DNA from: a virus
Direction: 5' to 3' (one strand)
IMG/VR virus record: IMGVR_UViG_3300047201_000026
Span: 1 to 50,276 of that record
DNA: 50,276 nt
Under the pieces are notes generated by a model, which saw only the letters and a program-made list of their open reading frames with translations, did no database searches and was not told the DNA's origin. Below are positions 31,900 to 42,255 of this stretch, one piece after another (within the stretch, counting starts at the first letter, position 1; every line of letters starts with the position of its first letter). The translations under genes were made by a program, and so were the position numbers.

Positions 31900-34800
31900 A
31901 CGCATTATTTAAACAACTTTGGATTAGCATAGCAATCCTATTAATTGCAGGAGTATGCTATGCGGGGGGTATACCCTATACGGGGGATGTGGGTGCATCT
32001 GATGTAACCACCGATACAACGAATTTTAATAGCAACCTATCCAGCCTGGATACCGATCTTCAAAAGTGTCTGGAAACCTTAGATGAGATTCTTGGCGGTG
32101 CTGCATCAAGCATGGCATTCTCAGGATTGACTACACAAACCAATACTGCCGCTACCATGACTGTAGGTACAGGTGCAACATTAACCTATTCGGGTACTGG
32201 TATAATCAATGCAACACGGTTCTTGGGTGTTACGAGTGTTGATGCTACCGAGTTCGCGTATCTCAATGGGGTTACATCGGCCATACAGACACAACTGGAT
32301 GCCAAACAAACATCCGATGGTGAACTATCCGCAATAGCCGGATTGACCTCCGCCGCCAATAAGGTTCCCTATTTCACTGGTTCGGGTACCGCAGGTTTAT
32401 TGGATGCCGGTGCCAAGGGTAAGAATATTTTAGCAATAGATACTTTTGCACACTTACAGTCCAGCATGGGTGTAGCGTCATCGGGTGCCAATACCGACAT
32501 TACCAGCCTTGGGGGAATTACTACCCCATTCACCATTGCCCAGGGTGGTACAAATTCCGGGACTGCTCTAACAAATAATAGGGTTATGGTTTCATCCGGT
32601 GGTGCTATTGTGGTAGCACCGGTTATTACGGCGGCCAGGGTTTTGATCAGTGACGCCAATGGTATACCTTCTAGTTCATCGATTACATCAACCACGTTGG
32701 TTTTTCTTGATGCAACAAGCTCTGTACAGGGGCAACTTGATGCGAAACAGGGTCTTGATGCAGACTTAACAGCATTGGGTGGTATATCCGGGGTACGTGG
32801 CGATATAATCTATTACGGTGCATCTGGCTGGACCAGACTAGCAAAGAGTTCCAATGCTGGTTATATTTTAACACAGGGTGCCAATGATCCGGGGTGGGCT
32901 GCGGCTGGTGCCGGTGCCGGTAATGTAGTAGGTCCAACATCAGATCCGGGTATGTTGCACCATCTTGCCACATATGGCAATACCACTGGTTTATTGTTGG
33001 AAAATGTTTATAGTCTGGTTACTACAGTTGCCAATCCTGGATTAGATACAACCATTCCCACCGAAGCGGCAGTGCGTGCAGCAATATCCGCATCTGGTGG
33101 TGGTACATTCAGTGGACCGGGTTCTTCTACGGATAATGCAGTTGTGCGGTTTAATGGTACGGGTGGTGCAACCGGACAAGATTCTTACATGACCGTTGAT
33201 GATAGTGGTTCTGTCAATATACCAACCGGGCAACATTATAAGATTAATAATACGAATATTACTTATACTGATGTTGCGGCACTTCCATCTGGTTCGGGAG
33301 TATTAACATCTGCGGCACTTGCTACTGCCTTGTCAAATGAAACCGGTTCGGGTGTTGTAGTTTTTAACACATCGGGAACCCTGATTACCCCCAATATAGG
33401 TGCAGCTACCGCTACATCTATCAACAAAGTTGCCATAACCGCACCCGCAACATCGGCAACGCTTACACTTGCCAATGGCAGTTCATTGATTACAGTAGGT
33501 GCTTATGCGACCACCCTTACAGCATCAGCCACTACGGCATTAACTCTTCCAACTGCTGGTACACTTGCAACTACCAGCAATCTTCTTAGTGATTTCGGCA
33601 ACACCACATCGGCGCAACTCCAGGGTGTAATTACCAATGAAACAGGTGGCGGAGGGGGCGCGGGTTATTTGGTATTCTCCAGTTCACCGGCTTTAACTAC
33701 TCCCGATATTGGTGTAGCCACGGCTACATCTGTAAACAAAGTTACAATAACAGCACCGGCATCTTCGGCCACATTGACTTTGGCTAATGGTAGTTCCCTT
33801 ATAACCGTTGGTGGTTATTCTACGACTTTGACAGCATCGGGTACAACGGCTATCACGTTGCCGACTACCGGGACACTGGCTACTACAAGCAACAAGTTAA
33901 ATGCTTTTGCGGCCACATCATCTGCCGAATTGGCGGGCAATATCTCTGATGAAACTGGTTCCGGTCTACTTACATTTGCCACATCTCCGGTATTAACCAC
34001 ACCCAACATTGGTGTTGCAACAGCCACTAGCGTAAACAAGATGTCAATTACGGCACCTACTACTTCTTCTACACTTGCAGTAGCGGATGGCAAAACATTT
34101 ACAGTTTCCAATACACTTACTCTTGTTGGTACAGATTCAACCGTGATGACATTCCCAACCACGACCCAGACCATACCGGGTCTTGCACAGGCCAATACCT
34201 TTACGGGTAATATTTCATTGGGCGATGCCGATACCGATACATTCACGGTTCGCTCTATGATTCTTGGTGGCAATTCCAGAGAAGTACAGATTAATGCTGG
34301 TACGAGAACATCACCTAGCCATGTAAGTGGTACACCCACGCAAGATTTATATGTTGCAGGCAACATTGAAACACCCAATGATCTTTATGTAAAAACTTTG
34401 ACTAATAGTAAAACCAGTGGACAATCTGGTGTACTGCTTCTCTATAGCAAACCGGGAACAAGTACATTGGGTACTGGATTTGCAGGACCGATTACTACAC
34501 CCGCTGCATCGATTTACTTGCGGTTGCCCCCCGATGCTCCTACCAATGGATATACCCTTGTGGCGGGGAGCATTGATACGGATGGTTACTATCCACTTTC
34601 ATGGTCTGCTCCCGGTGGTGCAGTAGGGTTCAATGCAATTACAGCAGGCAATAACAATACCGGTCAATCACTGCAAGTTGGTACTACATCTACCCTTACA
34701 CCAACGGGTTCCGGTATTATTGCTGCCAATAGACTGGGAACTGTTGGAACAGATATGGTTACCGATAGTGCGGGCAACAACATTTTCAAAATTGTTCCAA

Positions 34801-36569
34801 TCGCCAGTGCAGTTGATTATTTTTCGTTTACCAATGCTGCCACAGCGGGTACGGGAATTGTTACCTTGGCAGCAGATGGATCAGATACTAATGTACGACT
34901 TGCCCTTGGTGGCAAGGGTTCCGGTGGTATTAGGCTTGGCGATGTATCCAATAACCTACTTATCAGTTCGGCGGGTGGAATGACCATGACGGGTACGGGA
35001 TCTATTACCGGGGGCGATGACAATTTAATTGCAGGCGGTATAACATTTGATTCTACTCCTGGAGCGGCAGGTGACATGGGATATGCTTCCAACCAGTTTT
35101 TATTCCATACCGCGTCTCTTGTTCCGGCTACTTCTGATGGCGGCGCGCTTGGTTCAGCATCCCTTATGTGGGGTGACTTATTCCTTGCATCTGGTGGCGT
35201 GATTAATTTCAATAACGGTAATGTAACCCTTACTCATGCGGCTGGTGTTCTTACAGATAATGGTAACTTCGCAGCACAAAATCTTATTCAAGGATATACC
35301 ACTACAGCCACAGCAGCCGGTTCGACAACCTTAACGGTTGCTTCTGCTAATCAGCAATACTTTACGGGTTCATTGGCGCAGACAGTTGTTATGCCAGTGG
35401 CAACAACCCTAGTAAATGGTCAACGGTGGATGATAATTAATAATTCATCGGGAACCGTGACAGTGCAAACCTCTGGTGGTAATACGATTCAAGCAATGGC
35501 GGCAAATACGCAATTGCTGGTTGCTTGTATCAATACTGCCGGTGGTACAGGTACAGCATCATGGAGTTGGACATATTCATATCTGAACGGCAATGCGGCA
35601 GGGTTAAGCGCGGCGGCCCTTGGGACTCAAAATACCTGGACAGGGGCACAGACTTTTACATCTGATGATATCCTGATTGCAGGCGGCATTACATTTGATG
35701 CGACCCCTGGTGTATCGGGTGATCTTGGTTATGCTTCTAATGTTTTCACTCTTATGGCGGGGGCAACATCAGAAACTTTAACAATCACTGGTGGATCTGA
35801 TTCATTTACTTTTGCCAGCGGAACAGGAGCGACATTTACATTTACACCCAATACAACCATTACAGGTACGCTGAGTGCGGGTGCAGCAGGAATGACAGTG
35901 GATGCCGATGGTGATACGGTCGCGAAGACGCTTACTACTACCAAATCAAGCGGCGTAGCGGGAACCCTTAAACTTTACTGTACAAATGGTACAGATGTAA
36001 CCGGCCCGGTTCTTACCGGTCCAGCAACAGCGGCAGTCGATTATAATGTTATATTCCCAATTGCCGCTGCGGGTGGTTCAGGCTATCTTATATCCGTCAA
36101 TGCGGCGGGTCAGTTAGCATATACACCCAACTTTGCATATGTATCTACCACGGGTGGCTATGACAATACAAACCATTCGTACAGAGGCCAAACCATTACA
36201 GTAGAGGCGGGTGAAACTCTTGCATTTGGTGATCTTGTTTACATTACCAATACAGTGGGTGCAGCACCGGTTGTTAATAAAGCGGATGCGGATGGGGCGG
36301 CCACTTGTGGTTCGCTACTTCTTATTGTTGATGCCGCAGGTATAGCCAATAATGCTGTTGGAAATGCACTTGTGCGGGGTACTGCTTATCATACCGATTG
36401 GACTATGACACGTGGACAGGTACAATATGTTGGACTTACGGCGGGGGCTATAGTTAATACTACATCGGGATATGCCAACCCGGATATTATACAAAAGGTG
36501 GGCTATGCCTTGCACCCTGATATATTATTGTTTGAACCGAGCATTGACTATGCTGTGGTGGCCCCATAA
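31896..36569 (+). CDS. Giant exported fibre- or adhesin-like repeat protein
   Basis: A 1557-residue protein with a signal peptide (about 1-23, ...IAGVCYAGG). The body is Thr/Gly/Ser/Ala-rich beta repeats. Units containing ATATSVNKV and GTLATTSN recur in the middle (see 33399-34180). AQLQ-ITNET, SPALTTPDI and fibre-like strands follow. The C-terminal domain (about 1420-1557) has YVSTTGGYDN...ETLAFGDLVYITNT and ends in IDYAVVAP, likely a trimeric adhesin cap. Sequence alone would suggest a tail fibre; the signal peptide suggests secretion. Confidence 0.72.
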   Translation: MNALFKQLWISIAILLIAGVCYAGGIPYTGDVGASDVTTDTTNFNSNLSSLDTDLQKCLETLDEILGGAASSMAFSGLTTQTNTAATMTVGTGATLTYSGTGIINATRFLGVTSVDATEFAYLNGVTSAIQTQLDAKQTSDGELSAIAGLTSAANKVPYFTGSGTAGLLDAGAKGKNILAIDTFAHLQSSMGVASSGANTDITSLGGITTPFTIAQGGTNSGTALTNNRVMVSSGGAIVVAPVITAARVLISDANGIPSSSSITSTTLVFLDATSSVQGQLDAKQGLDADLTALGGISGVRGDIIYYGASGWTRLAKSSNAGYILTQGANDPGWAAAGAGAGNVVGPTSDPGMLHHLATYGNTTGLLLENVYSLVTTVANPGLDTTIPTEAAVRAAISASGGGTFSGPGSSTDNAVVRFNGTGGATGQDSYMTVDDSGSVNIPTGQHYKINNTNITYTDVAALPSGSGVLTSAALATALSNETGSGVVVFNTSGTLITPNIGAATATSINKVAITAPATSATLTLANGSSLITVGAYATTLTASATTALTLPTAGTLATTSNLLSDFGNTTSAQLQGVITNETGGGGGAGYLVFSSSPALTTPDIGVATATSVNKVTITAPASSATLTLANGSSLITVGGYSTTLTASGTTAITLPTTGTLATTSNKLNAFAATSSAELAGNISDETGSGLLTFATSPVLTTPNIGVATATSVNKMSITAPTTSSTLAVADGKTFTVSNTLTLVGTDSTVMTFPTTTQTIPGLAQANTFTGNISLGDADTDTFTVRSMILGGNSREVQINAGTRTSPSHVSGTPTQDLYVAGNIETPNDLYVKTLTNSKTSGQSGVLLLYSKPGTSTLGTGFAGPITTPAASIYLRLPPDAPTNGYTLVAGSIDTDGYYPLSWSAPGGAVGFNAITAGNNNTGQSLQVGTTSTLTPTGSGIIAANRLGTVGTDMVTDSAGNNIFKIVPIASAVDYFSFTNAATAGTGIVTLAADGSDTNVRLALGGKGSGGIRLGDVSNNLLISSAGGMTMTGTGSITGGDDNLIAGGITFDSTPGAAGDMGYASNQFLFHTASLVPATSDGGALGSASLMWGDLFLASGGVINFNNGNVTLTHAAGVLTDNGNFAAQNLIQGYTTTATAAGSTTLTVASANQQYFTGSLAQTVVMPVATTLVNGQRWMIINNSSGTVTVQTSGGNTIQAMAANTQLLVACINTAGGTGTASWSWTYSYLNGNAAGLSAAALGTQNTWTGAQTFTSDDILIAGGITFDATPGVSGDLGYASNVFTLMAGATSETLTITGGSDSFTFASGTGATFTFTPNTTITGTLSAGAAGMTVDADGDTVAKTLTTTKSSGVAGTLKLYCTNGTDVTGPVLTGPATAAVDYNVIFPIAAAGGSGYLISVNAAGQLAYTPNFAYVSTTGGYDNTNHSYRGQTITVEAGETLAFGDLVYITNTVGAAPVVNKADADGAATCGSLLLIVDAAGIANNAVGNALVRGTAYHTDWTMTRGQVQYVGLTAGAIVNTTSGYANPDIIQKVGYALHPDILLFEPSIDYAVVAP
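33399..34180 (+). repeat. Tandem ~100-residue repeats within fibre gene
   Basis: Three units, starting near 33399, 33710 and 34012, encode GAATATS/GVATATS followed by NKV, an LTLANGSSLITVG core (divergent in unit 3) and LPTTGTLATTSN. The first two have near-equal length and high protein similarity, yet diverge at the DNA level. Such fibre repeats set shaft length. Confidence 0.7.
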
Positions 36570-36579
36570 GGAGATGGAT

Positions 36580-37752
36580 ATGAGAAAATATATATTAATT
36601 ATAATCTTATTGGCGTGTTCTACGGCATTGGTTGCTGCGGGTATATCATCGTGGAATGAAGAAACCATCAACCCTACTACGGTAGGAGGTACAAGCGTGA
36701 CAGCCAGTGCTGCACGTATCCTCGCCAATGATTATGCTGGTATGCGTACCACGATGGGTGTGCAGACATATGACGCTGACCTTGCCACTTATGCAGGCAT
36801 CACACCTTCCGCTGTTGCTCAGAGATTGCTCTTACTGAACTTTGCCCAGATACTAACCTCTACTGGTGCACAGGCCGCCGATGCGGATTTGACTACTTAC
36901 GCGGGCATAACACCTTCAGCAAGCGCACAGCGTTTATTGCTATTGTCTTTCGCGCAGATACTTACATCTACGGGTGCTCAACCATTAGATACCGACCTCT
37001 CAACCTACTCGGGCATTACCCCCTCCGCCAACGCGCAACGCCTGCTCCTGCTCACCTTTGCCCAACTTGCAACTACCCTTGGACCTGCTTTTGACTTTGC
37101 CCTTACCGCCGATGCCGATGCGGGAGACTACGACATCTTGAGCATTGACAAGTTGGAGGGCGTGGACGCCACCGAGTACATCGATATGGGTGGCGATGGG
37201 TATGTGGATATCTATGCGGGCACATCTATACGGGCGGTGACAGGGACTCTTGCTGTAACGGGCGCGGTGACTGTATCTGCTGGATTGACAGCCAATGGTG
37301 CAGCAACCATAGGAGACGGCGGGGATGCAATCAACGTAGTAGAATATATGGTTACGGCTAATACCACCTATAGTGGAACATTGCAGTATTATACTACGTC
37401 AAGTGGTATAACCCCGCATGTATTTGGACAACCTGTACACATTACCTCAGTCAGTAAAGTAAATGCAGCCAATGCTACCGCAGCCACCACTTCACCGGCA
37501 ATAGGTGTTTTGATAGATCATGCGGATAATACGGCCAATCAACGTGTTCTGGTGCATGGAATTATAGCAAATACTGCTTGGACTTGGACGCCCGGAGCAA
37601 TTCTTTATCTACAAGATACACCGGCAACAACAAATGGGTTTAGAGAAACAGCTCCGTCAACGACTGGACATCAAGTACAAATTATGGGTATGGCTATTTC
37701 GGCTACACAAATCTTTGTCAACCCACAGCTGATACTTATAGAGATTAAATAA
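36580..37752 (+). CDS. Exported repeat protein with fibre-cap-like C-terminus
   Basis: A 390-residue protein with start at 36580 (AAGGAG 7 bases upstream). The signal peptide is about 1-20 (MRKYILIIILLACSTALVAAG). LLAC resembles a lipobox, but the Cys follows only 11 residues. Three 36-residue repeats occupy about 65-168. The C-terminal part ends in IFVNPQLILIEIK and resembles the end of the preceding protein. Confidence 0.72.
   Translation: MRKYILIIILLACSTALVAAGISSWNEETINPTTVGGTSVTASAARILANDYAGMRTTMGVQTYDADLATYAGITPSAVAQRLLLLNFAQILTSTGAQAADADLTTYAGITPSASAQRLLLLSFAQILTSTGAQPLDTDLSTYSGITPSANAQRLLLLTFAQLATTLGPAFDFALTADADAGDYDILSIDKLEGVDATEYIDMGGDGYVDIYAGTSIRAVTGTLAVTGAVTVSAGLTANGAATIGDGGDAINVVEYMVTANTTYSGTLQYYTTSSGITPHVFGQPVHITSVSKVNAANATAATTSPAIGVLIDHADNTANQRVLVHGIIANTAWTWTPGAILYLQDTPATTNGFRETAPSTTGHQVQIMGMAISATQIFVNPQLILIEIK
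36772..37083 (+). repeat. Three 36-residue repeats (108-bp period)
   Basis: Units start at 36772, 36880 and 36988, each encoding DADLATYAGITPS or a close variant, then AQRLLLL and FAQIL (FAQLA in the third). Period is exactly 108 bases. Protein identity is high while codons differ strongly, with the third unit GC-rich, for example CTGCTCCTGCTC for LLLL against TTATTGCTATTG in the second. Confidence 0.85.
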
Positions 37753-37753
37753 T

Positions 37754-40114
37754 ATGCGTAAGATACTTATATTCATCTTACTGTTTTTGGGGATAGCCTC
37801 TTCCTCCTGGGCTACCGGCTGGTCGTCCATGGGGATAGTATATACTACAACACAGGATGACTTTGTGCATGGAGCTGTCTGGGATACCACGGGGTATTCA
37901 TTCATGGTATCCATCAGGCGTACTCCCGGTTATGGCAATGGGGATCAGATGTCTATCATTAGAACCACCACAGCCGGTGCCAATGAAGGTGCATCCACGG
38001 CATTACAATATACGGTGGCCGGTAGTGGGGAAACCAAAGAACAGATCCAGGGTGTAGCTTATAATGCACTTGTGGATAATGCCAATATCTATGTCTTTTA
38101 TGATGTGGGGGGGGATGTTACCATGACCCCGCATATTGCCAAGTTTGCCAAGACGCTTGCCAATACAGCTGGTGTAAGTGCGGTTAAGTTTGAAAATGCA
38201 GTACTTGAGCCAGCCCCAGTATACTCTCAAAATGGTATGCTGACTTGGAATGCATACAGTACAGCTGGTATCTATCATGTGGGGGGAACGATATTACCCG
38301 GACTTATCATATGGTGGAACCAGCTTGACTTGTCGGCAGATAGACATTCGACCCCGCGCAGGTGGCGTATAGCTGGCAGCAATACTGCGGGTATGGCTAT
38401 AGGTACAGGAGTTATGCGCCGATCCCCAACCCATGTGACAGACCATGGGGCATTATTCTATTGTCCCGGTGTGGGTAGACGGGGAGATCCCAATAGTTCC
38501 CGTGCGCCTGTATTGGAACGTGTTTATCAGGATCAAGATGGAAATAGTTTATCCAATCTGGTTGGCAGTGATGGTGTAGCATTTTATCCCAATGTAGCTG
38601 TAAGTTCACAACCACTATGGCAAAGCGATGGAACTATAGATATCAATGCGGGGTTGTATGACCTTGCTTTTGATAGTAACTCGTCTGGTGTAGCTTGGGC
38701 TTGCGGTTCTATACCCAGATTTGGTATGGTTGGGGAGGCAGGAGAGGGCTCGGATGGATTTATAGCCAAGCTGAGCATCTCTGGTGCATTGAATATCACC
38801 AAGATATACAGGTTCAGTATTCCACAGGATAAAGAATACGGTCTGCGGTTTTCCAACATTGAAGAAGATGCCAATCATCTATATGTATCCTCCACTTATC
38901 TCAAGCACGTCAACCTGGGTGATAATACCGAGTATCAAAAACCACACAGCCTGATGGTTATGAAGATACATAAAGCAAATGGCGCAACTTCAATTGATCC
39001 CCTAACGATAGAATGGGCATTGCGATATAATAGTCCGGGATTAAGCAATCAAGTCGCTTCTGCTATTGGTGGTGGAGGATTGAAACTGCATGTGGCAACA
39101 TCCACTTTATATGTCTTTGGTGACACGAATCTATATGGAACGTATTTAACACGAGATCCTACGGAAAACAATCCATTCCTAATTAAACTCAATATAGATC
39201 CCACCACGCCGACAACCAACAAATCAGATACTACAGGTTTATTCAAACAGTATGACATATCCGGCAGTGTTACTATAACCGATATTACCACTGCCATGAC
39301 AATTGAAACCGACAAATGTACACTTGTTGAAGAAGCGGCTGCACAAACCACAGATGCCAAATCATTTACCGCAGATACTTGGGCAAACAAGAAAGTGATA
39401 ATGAATCAATCTACCCTATATTATACCAGTTATCCGGTGGCAGATGTTGCTACGGATGCTTATGTTACTCCCCGTATTAATGGCACAACCGCTGGTACAG
39501 CCACAGCCATGTGGGAAACCTGCACCAATGTTGGAGATCATGTTGACGAATATCTTGGTGTTGGTCATGCGTTGGGACAGGCAAACAGATCGGGAATAAC
39601 TACGTTTACCCTTACTCCGCAAGTTAATATCGCTGCGGCCATTACAAATGTTACAGCTTATGCAAAAATAGATCATGTTAAGGGTTCTGGTAATGATGCT
39701 GGATTTTATTGGAGGTGGCGACCGGGCAGCAGTGGTTCATATTATGATAGTGAAGCGTCCGCACTTACTGGAAGTATAGTTGATCCACCAAGCACTTCAC
39801 AAACAGGGGGTACTATTAATAATACCTATAATCCCAACACCAATGATTATTGGCATTGGTCTGAAACTGATACCACTATAGCAGGCATAGAACTTCATAC
39901 TGCTGGAATAGTATATGAAGCAGTCGGTTGCAATGAATATACACTTGTATGGACATATGAAATGCGTCCCGATCCCTGCTCGATTAAAATAGCAGGCGTT
40001 GAACAACCAAGAAAGATGGGTGGTGCTACTTTATATGATCCCACTGGTACGACAGGCGGGCATACAGCAAACAAGGTCGGTGGCGTCAACTGGTGGATGT
40101 ATCCCGATGATTAA
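37754..40114 (+). CDS. Large exported propeller- or adhesin-like protein
   Basis: A 786-residue protein with a Sec signal peptide (about 1-21, MRKILIFILLFLGIASSSWA). The N-terminal two-thirds consist of beta strands with repeated Gly/Asp/Thr loops that look like a beta-propeller. The C-terminal third (about 500-786) is a second beta domain rich in Thr/Asp. Adjacent genes overlap or abut. A host-surface or cell-surface binding protein is likely; no family recognised. Confidence 0.65.
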   Translation: MRKILIFILLFLGIASSSWATGWSSMGIVYTTTQDDFVHGAVWDTTGYSFMVSIRRTPGYGNGDQMSIIRTTTAGANEGASTALQYTVAGSGETKEQIQGVAYNALVDNANIYVFYDVGGDVTMTPHIAKFAKTLANTAGVSAVKFENAVLEPAPVYSQNGMLTWNAYSTAGIYHVGGTILPGLIIWWNQLDLSADRHSTPRRWRIAGSNTAGMAIGTGVMRRSPTHVTDHGALFYCPGVGRRGDPNSSRAPVLERVYQDQDGNSLSNLVGSDGVAFYPNVAVSSQPLWQSDGTIDINAGLYDLAFDSNSSGVAWACGSIPRFGMVGEAGEGSDGFIAKLSISGALNITKIYRFSIPQDKEYGLRFSNIEEDANHLYVSSTYLKHVNLGDNTEYQKPHSLMVMKIHKANGATSIDPLTIEWALRYNSPGLSNQVASAIGGGGLKLHVATSTLYVFGDTNLYGTYLTRDPTENNPFLIKLNIDPTTPTTNKSDTTGLFKQYDISGSVTITDITTAMTIETDKCTLVEEAAAQTTDAKSFTADTWANKKVIMNQSTLYYTSYPVADVATDAYVTPRINGTTAGTATAMWETCTNVGDHVDEYLGVGHALGQANRSGITTFTLTPQVNIAAAITNVTAYAKIDHVKGSGNDAGFYWRWRPGSSGSYYDSEASALTGSIVDPPSTSQTGGTINNTYNPNTNDYWHWSETDTTIAGIELHTAGIVYEAVGCNEYTLVWTYEMRPDPCSIKIAGVEQPRKMGGATLYDPTGTTGGHTANKVGGVNWWMYPDD

Positions 40115-40129
40115 CCCAGGGAGGTGCAT

Positions 40130-40846
40130 ATGCGTAGACTGATTGTATTGTTAACCATCCTGACCATACCGCTCTTCTTGCAAGCCTCCGTGGTGGGCAG
40201 CGGGGTGGTGGTGGGCAGTGGGGTGACTATGGTGGCACCTACTATAACTTATGCGGATTATACTGATAATTTCGCTTCTGATTCTGGCTACTGGACTACA
40301 AGAGCCGGGACATGGACAATAGGCAGTGGCGTTATGACAGGGTCGACAATAGGTGGGGCAAAATCTCAAGTTAATTATACCAGGGCTTCGGCTACTGTAA
40401 GTCAATATATTTCTGCCATGAGCGCCTGCGCCAATGCTGAGTATCCACAGCTTTGCTTTAGGAGAACTGGGGTAACAGGAGAAAAATATTACAAGGTAGC
40501 ATTTCATCAGGGATATAGTGCCGTCTCCTGGTACTGGGGAACAGATGATGCCGGTCTTGGAGATGAGGAAATAGCAAATAGTAACTTGTCGCACATTTTT
40601 GAACAGAACGATTATGTTGGAGCGGACGTTATTGGAATTGGCGCGAGTACGGTCGTTAGAGTTTGGTGGTGGGATTCGACTACTCCACCAGGCGCATATA
40701 GCACTTGGGGTACGCCTGATGTGACTTTTACAACCGATCCCGGCACTGGCGATAATTGCGACACCGGTCTGTATTTTGGGTTGGCTACATATAATGAAGC
40801 GGCAACTTGGTCATGGGATAACTTTACAGCTGGAGATGCGCGGTGA
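40130..40846 (+). CDS. Exported jelly-roll-like protein
   Basis: A 238-residue protein with a signal peptide (MRRLIVLLTILTIPLFLQA, about 1-19), a Val/Gly/Ser linker and a LamG/concanavalin-like beta-sandwich core (YTDNFASDSGYWTTR ... DNCDTGLYFGLATYNEAATWSW). Start 40130 is preferred over GTG 40124; GGGAGG lies 5 bases upstream. The C-terminus overlaps the next gene's GTG as GTGA. Probably carbohydrate-binding. Confidence 0.68.
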   Translation: MRRLIVLLTILTIPLFLQASVVGSGVVVGSGVTMVAPTITYADYTDNFASDSGYWTTRAGTWTIGSGVMTGSTIGGAKSQVNYTRASATVSQYISAMSACANAEYPQLCFRRTGVTGEKYYKVAFHQGYSAVSWYWGTDDAGLGDEEIANSNLSHIFEQNDYVGADVIGIGASTVVRVWWWDSTTPPGAYSTWGTPDVTFTTDPGTGDNCDTGLYFGLATYNEAATWSWDNFTAGDAR

Positions 40847-42255
40847 AGAAATTATTCAGTCTAATCATTCTCCTTTTGTTTTCCACTACCCTGTGGTCTG
40901 CCCCTGCCGTTACCGGCGTTAGTGGCACTGTTACCCACGGGCAGAGTATTACCGTAACCGGCTCAGGATTTGGAACAAAGTCTACGGCTGCACCCAACCT
41001 CTGGGATACGGTGGACAACCAAACCTCCTATGGGACGATTGTTGAAGGGGCGACCGTCCCTAATGGCAGTAGTTATCCGTGGCATGCCGCAGCTTCATGT
41101 GATGGATCATGTTCTTTATTCAGTATAACTTCTGGCGAGCAGAGGAGTACACATTCAACTGCTTGCTATCATAACCACAATTCTTATTATAATTTAATGG
41201 ATGGAAGGGATGTTACCGCCAACTATGTTTATCTGTCTTGGTGGTTTAAAACAAATCAAAATCTTGCATCTGCGGGAAGTAACAAGTTTTTAAGAATGAA
41301 TCAAGGCGGGGATGGTGATATAACCAATACACTCACTTGGGCACAATTGGGTACTGATGATGTCTCTTATGTTTATCGTACCGGATGTAGTGCATGTACT
41401 GGAGGCGGACATGCTGATTATTGTGGATGTGACCAATGTAGTGGAAGTACCTGTACAGTTTATGATGGTAGTGCCCCCTCTGCAAATACATGGCATTTCT
41501 TTGAAGCATGGTTTGATAATACAGGATCAAGAAAATGGCATCTTCGCATAGACAATTCTGCCTGTGCCGATGCGACCTTTACGGAAACAGGAATTTATTT
41601 TAATTATGTTTGGAAAATTGGCATGGATGCTGGAGGTTCACCAGCTCTCGCCCAAACCTCATTCCTCGATGATATCTATGTAGATACCGCCTGGTCGCGG
41701 GTACTTATCGGCGATGCCTCCACCTATGCGAACTGCACCCATTTCGAGATGCAACCGCCGACTGTATGGAACGCCAACGGGCAGTCCATTGCAGTGACTG
41801 TCAACCAGGGTTCATTGCCAAGTTCACCCACGAAAAGCTATGTCTATGTAGTGGCTTCTGACGGATCATATAATGCCAGTGGTTATGAAGTTGCCTTCGG
41901 CGATGGCGGCGGCGATACCACGCCCGATCAGTTCACCTTCACGGATATAACCGGAGCCGCGCGCTCGACCGTCTATACCTCCAACCAGATCACCGTGGCC
42001 GGGATAGATGCCACAGCCGATGTAACCATCACCGGCGGCACCTATAGCAAGAACGGCGGGGCATATACGGCCAATGCGGGTACCTGTGTAGTGGGCGATA
42101 CCTTCACCGTACGGCAGACATCGAGCGCGTCCTATTCGACCACAACCAATGCCATCCTCACCATTGGCGGGGTGAGCGATACCTATTCTGTAACCACTGG
42201 AGCACAAACACCTGTTATATCAGGATGTACTATATCAGGTGGTTCCGTCCAGTGA
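40843..42255 (+). CDS. Exported IPT/TIG-domain adhesin
   Basis: A 470-residue protein with GTG start overlapping the upstream stop. Signal peptide is about 1-19 (MKKLFSLIILLLFSTTLWS). An IPT/TIG-like domain follows (VTGVSGTVTHGQSITVTGSGFG), then a Cys-rich central LamG-like part (about 155-215, with CxxC and CDQC), and an Ig-like C-terminal half that is markedly more GC-rich than the centre. It ends in GCTISGGSVQ. Confidence 0.7.
   Translation: MKKLFSLIILLLFSTTLWSAPAVTGVSGTVTHGQSITVTGSGFGTKSTAAPNLWDTVDNQTSYGTIVEGATVPNGSSYPWHAAASCDGSCSLFSITSGEQRSTHSTACYHNHNSYYNLMDGRDVTANYVYLSWWFKTNQNLASAGSNKFLRMNQGGDGDITNTLTWAQLGTDDVSYVYRTGCSACTGGGHADYCGCDQCSGSTCTVYDGSAPSANTWHFFEAWFDNTGSRKWHLRIDNSACADATFTETGIYFNYVWKIGMDAGGSPALAQTSFLDDIYVDTAWSRVLIGDASTYANCTHFEMQPPTVWNANGQSIAVTVNQGSLPSSPTKSYVYVVASDGSYNASGYEVAFGDGGGDTTPDQFTFTDITGAARSTVYTSNQITVAGIDATADVTITGGTYSKNGGAYTANAGTCVVGDTFTVRQTSSASYSTTTNAILTIGGVSDTYSVTTGAQTPVISGCTISGGSVQ

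Noticed and set aside
33815-34378. A 187-codon open frame on the minus strand inside the fibre gene
   Set aside because: It is a shadow of the Thr/Gly/Ser-rich repeats on the other strand, with Val/Ala-rich low-complexity sequence and no ribosome site.
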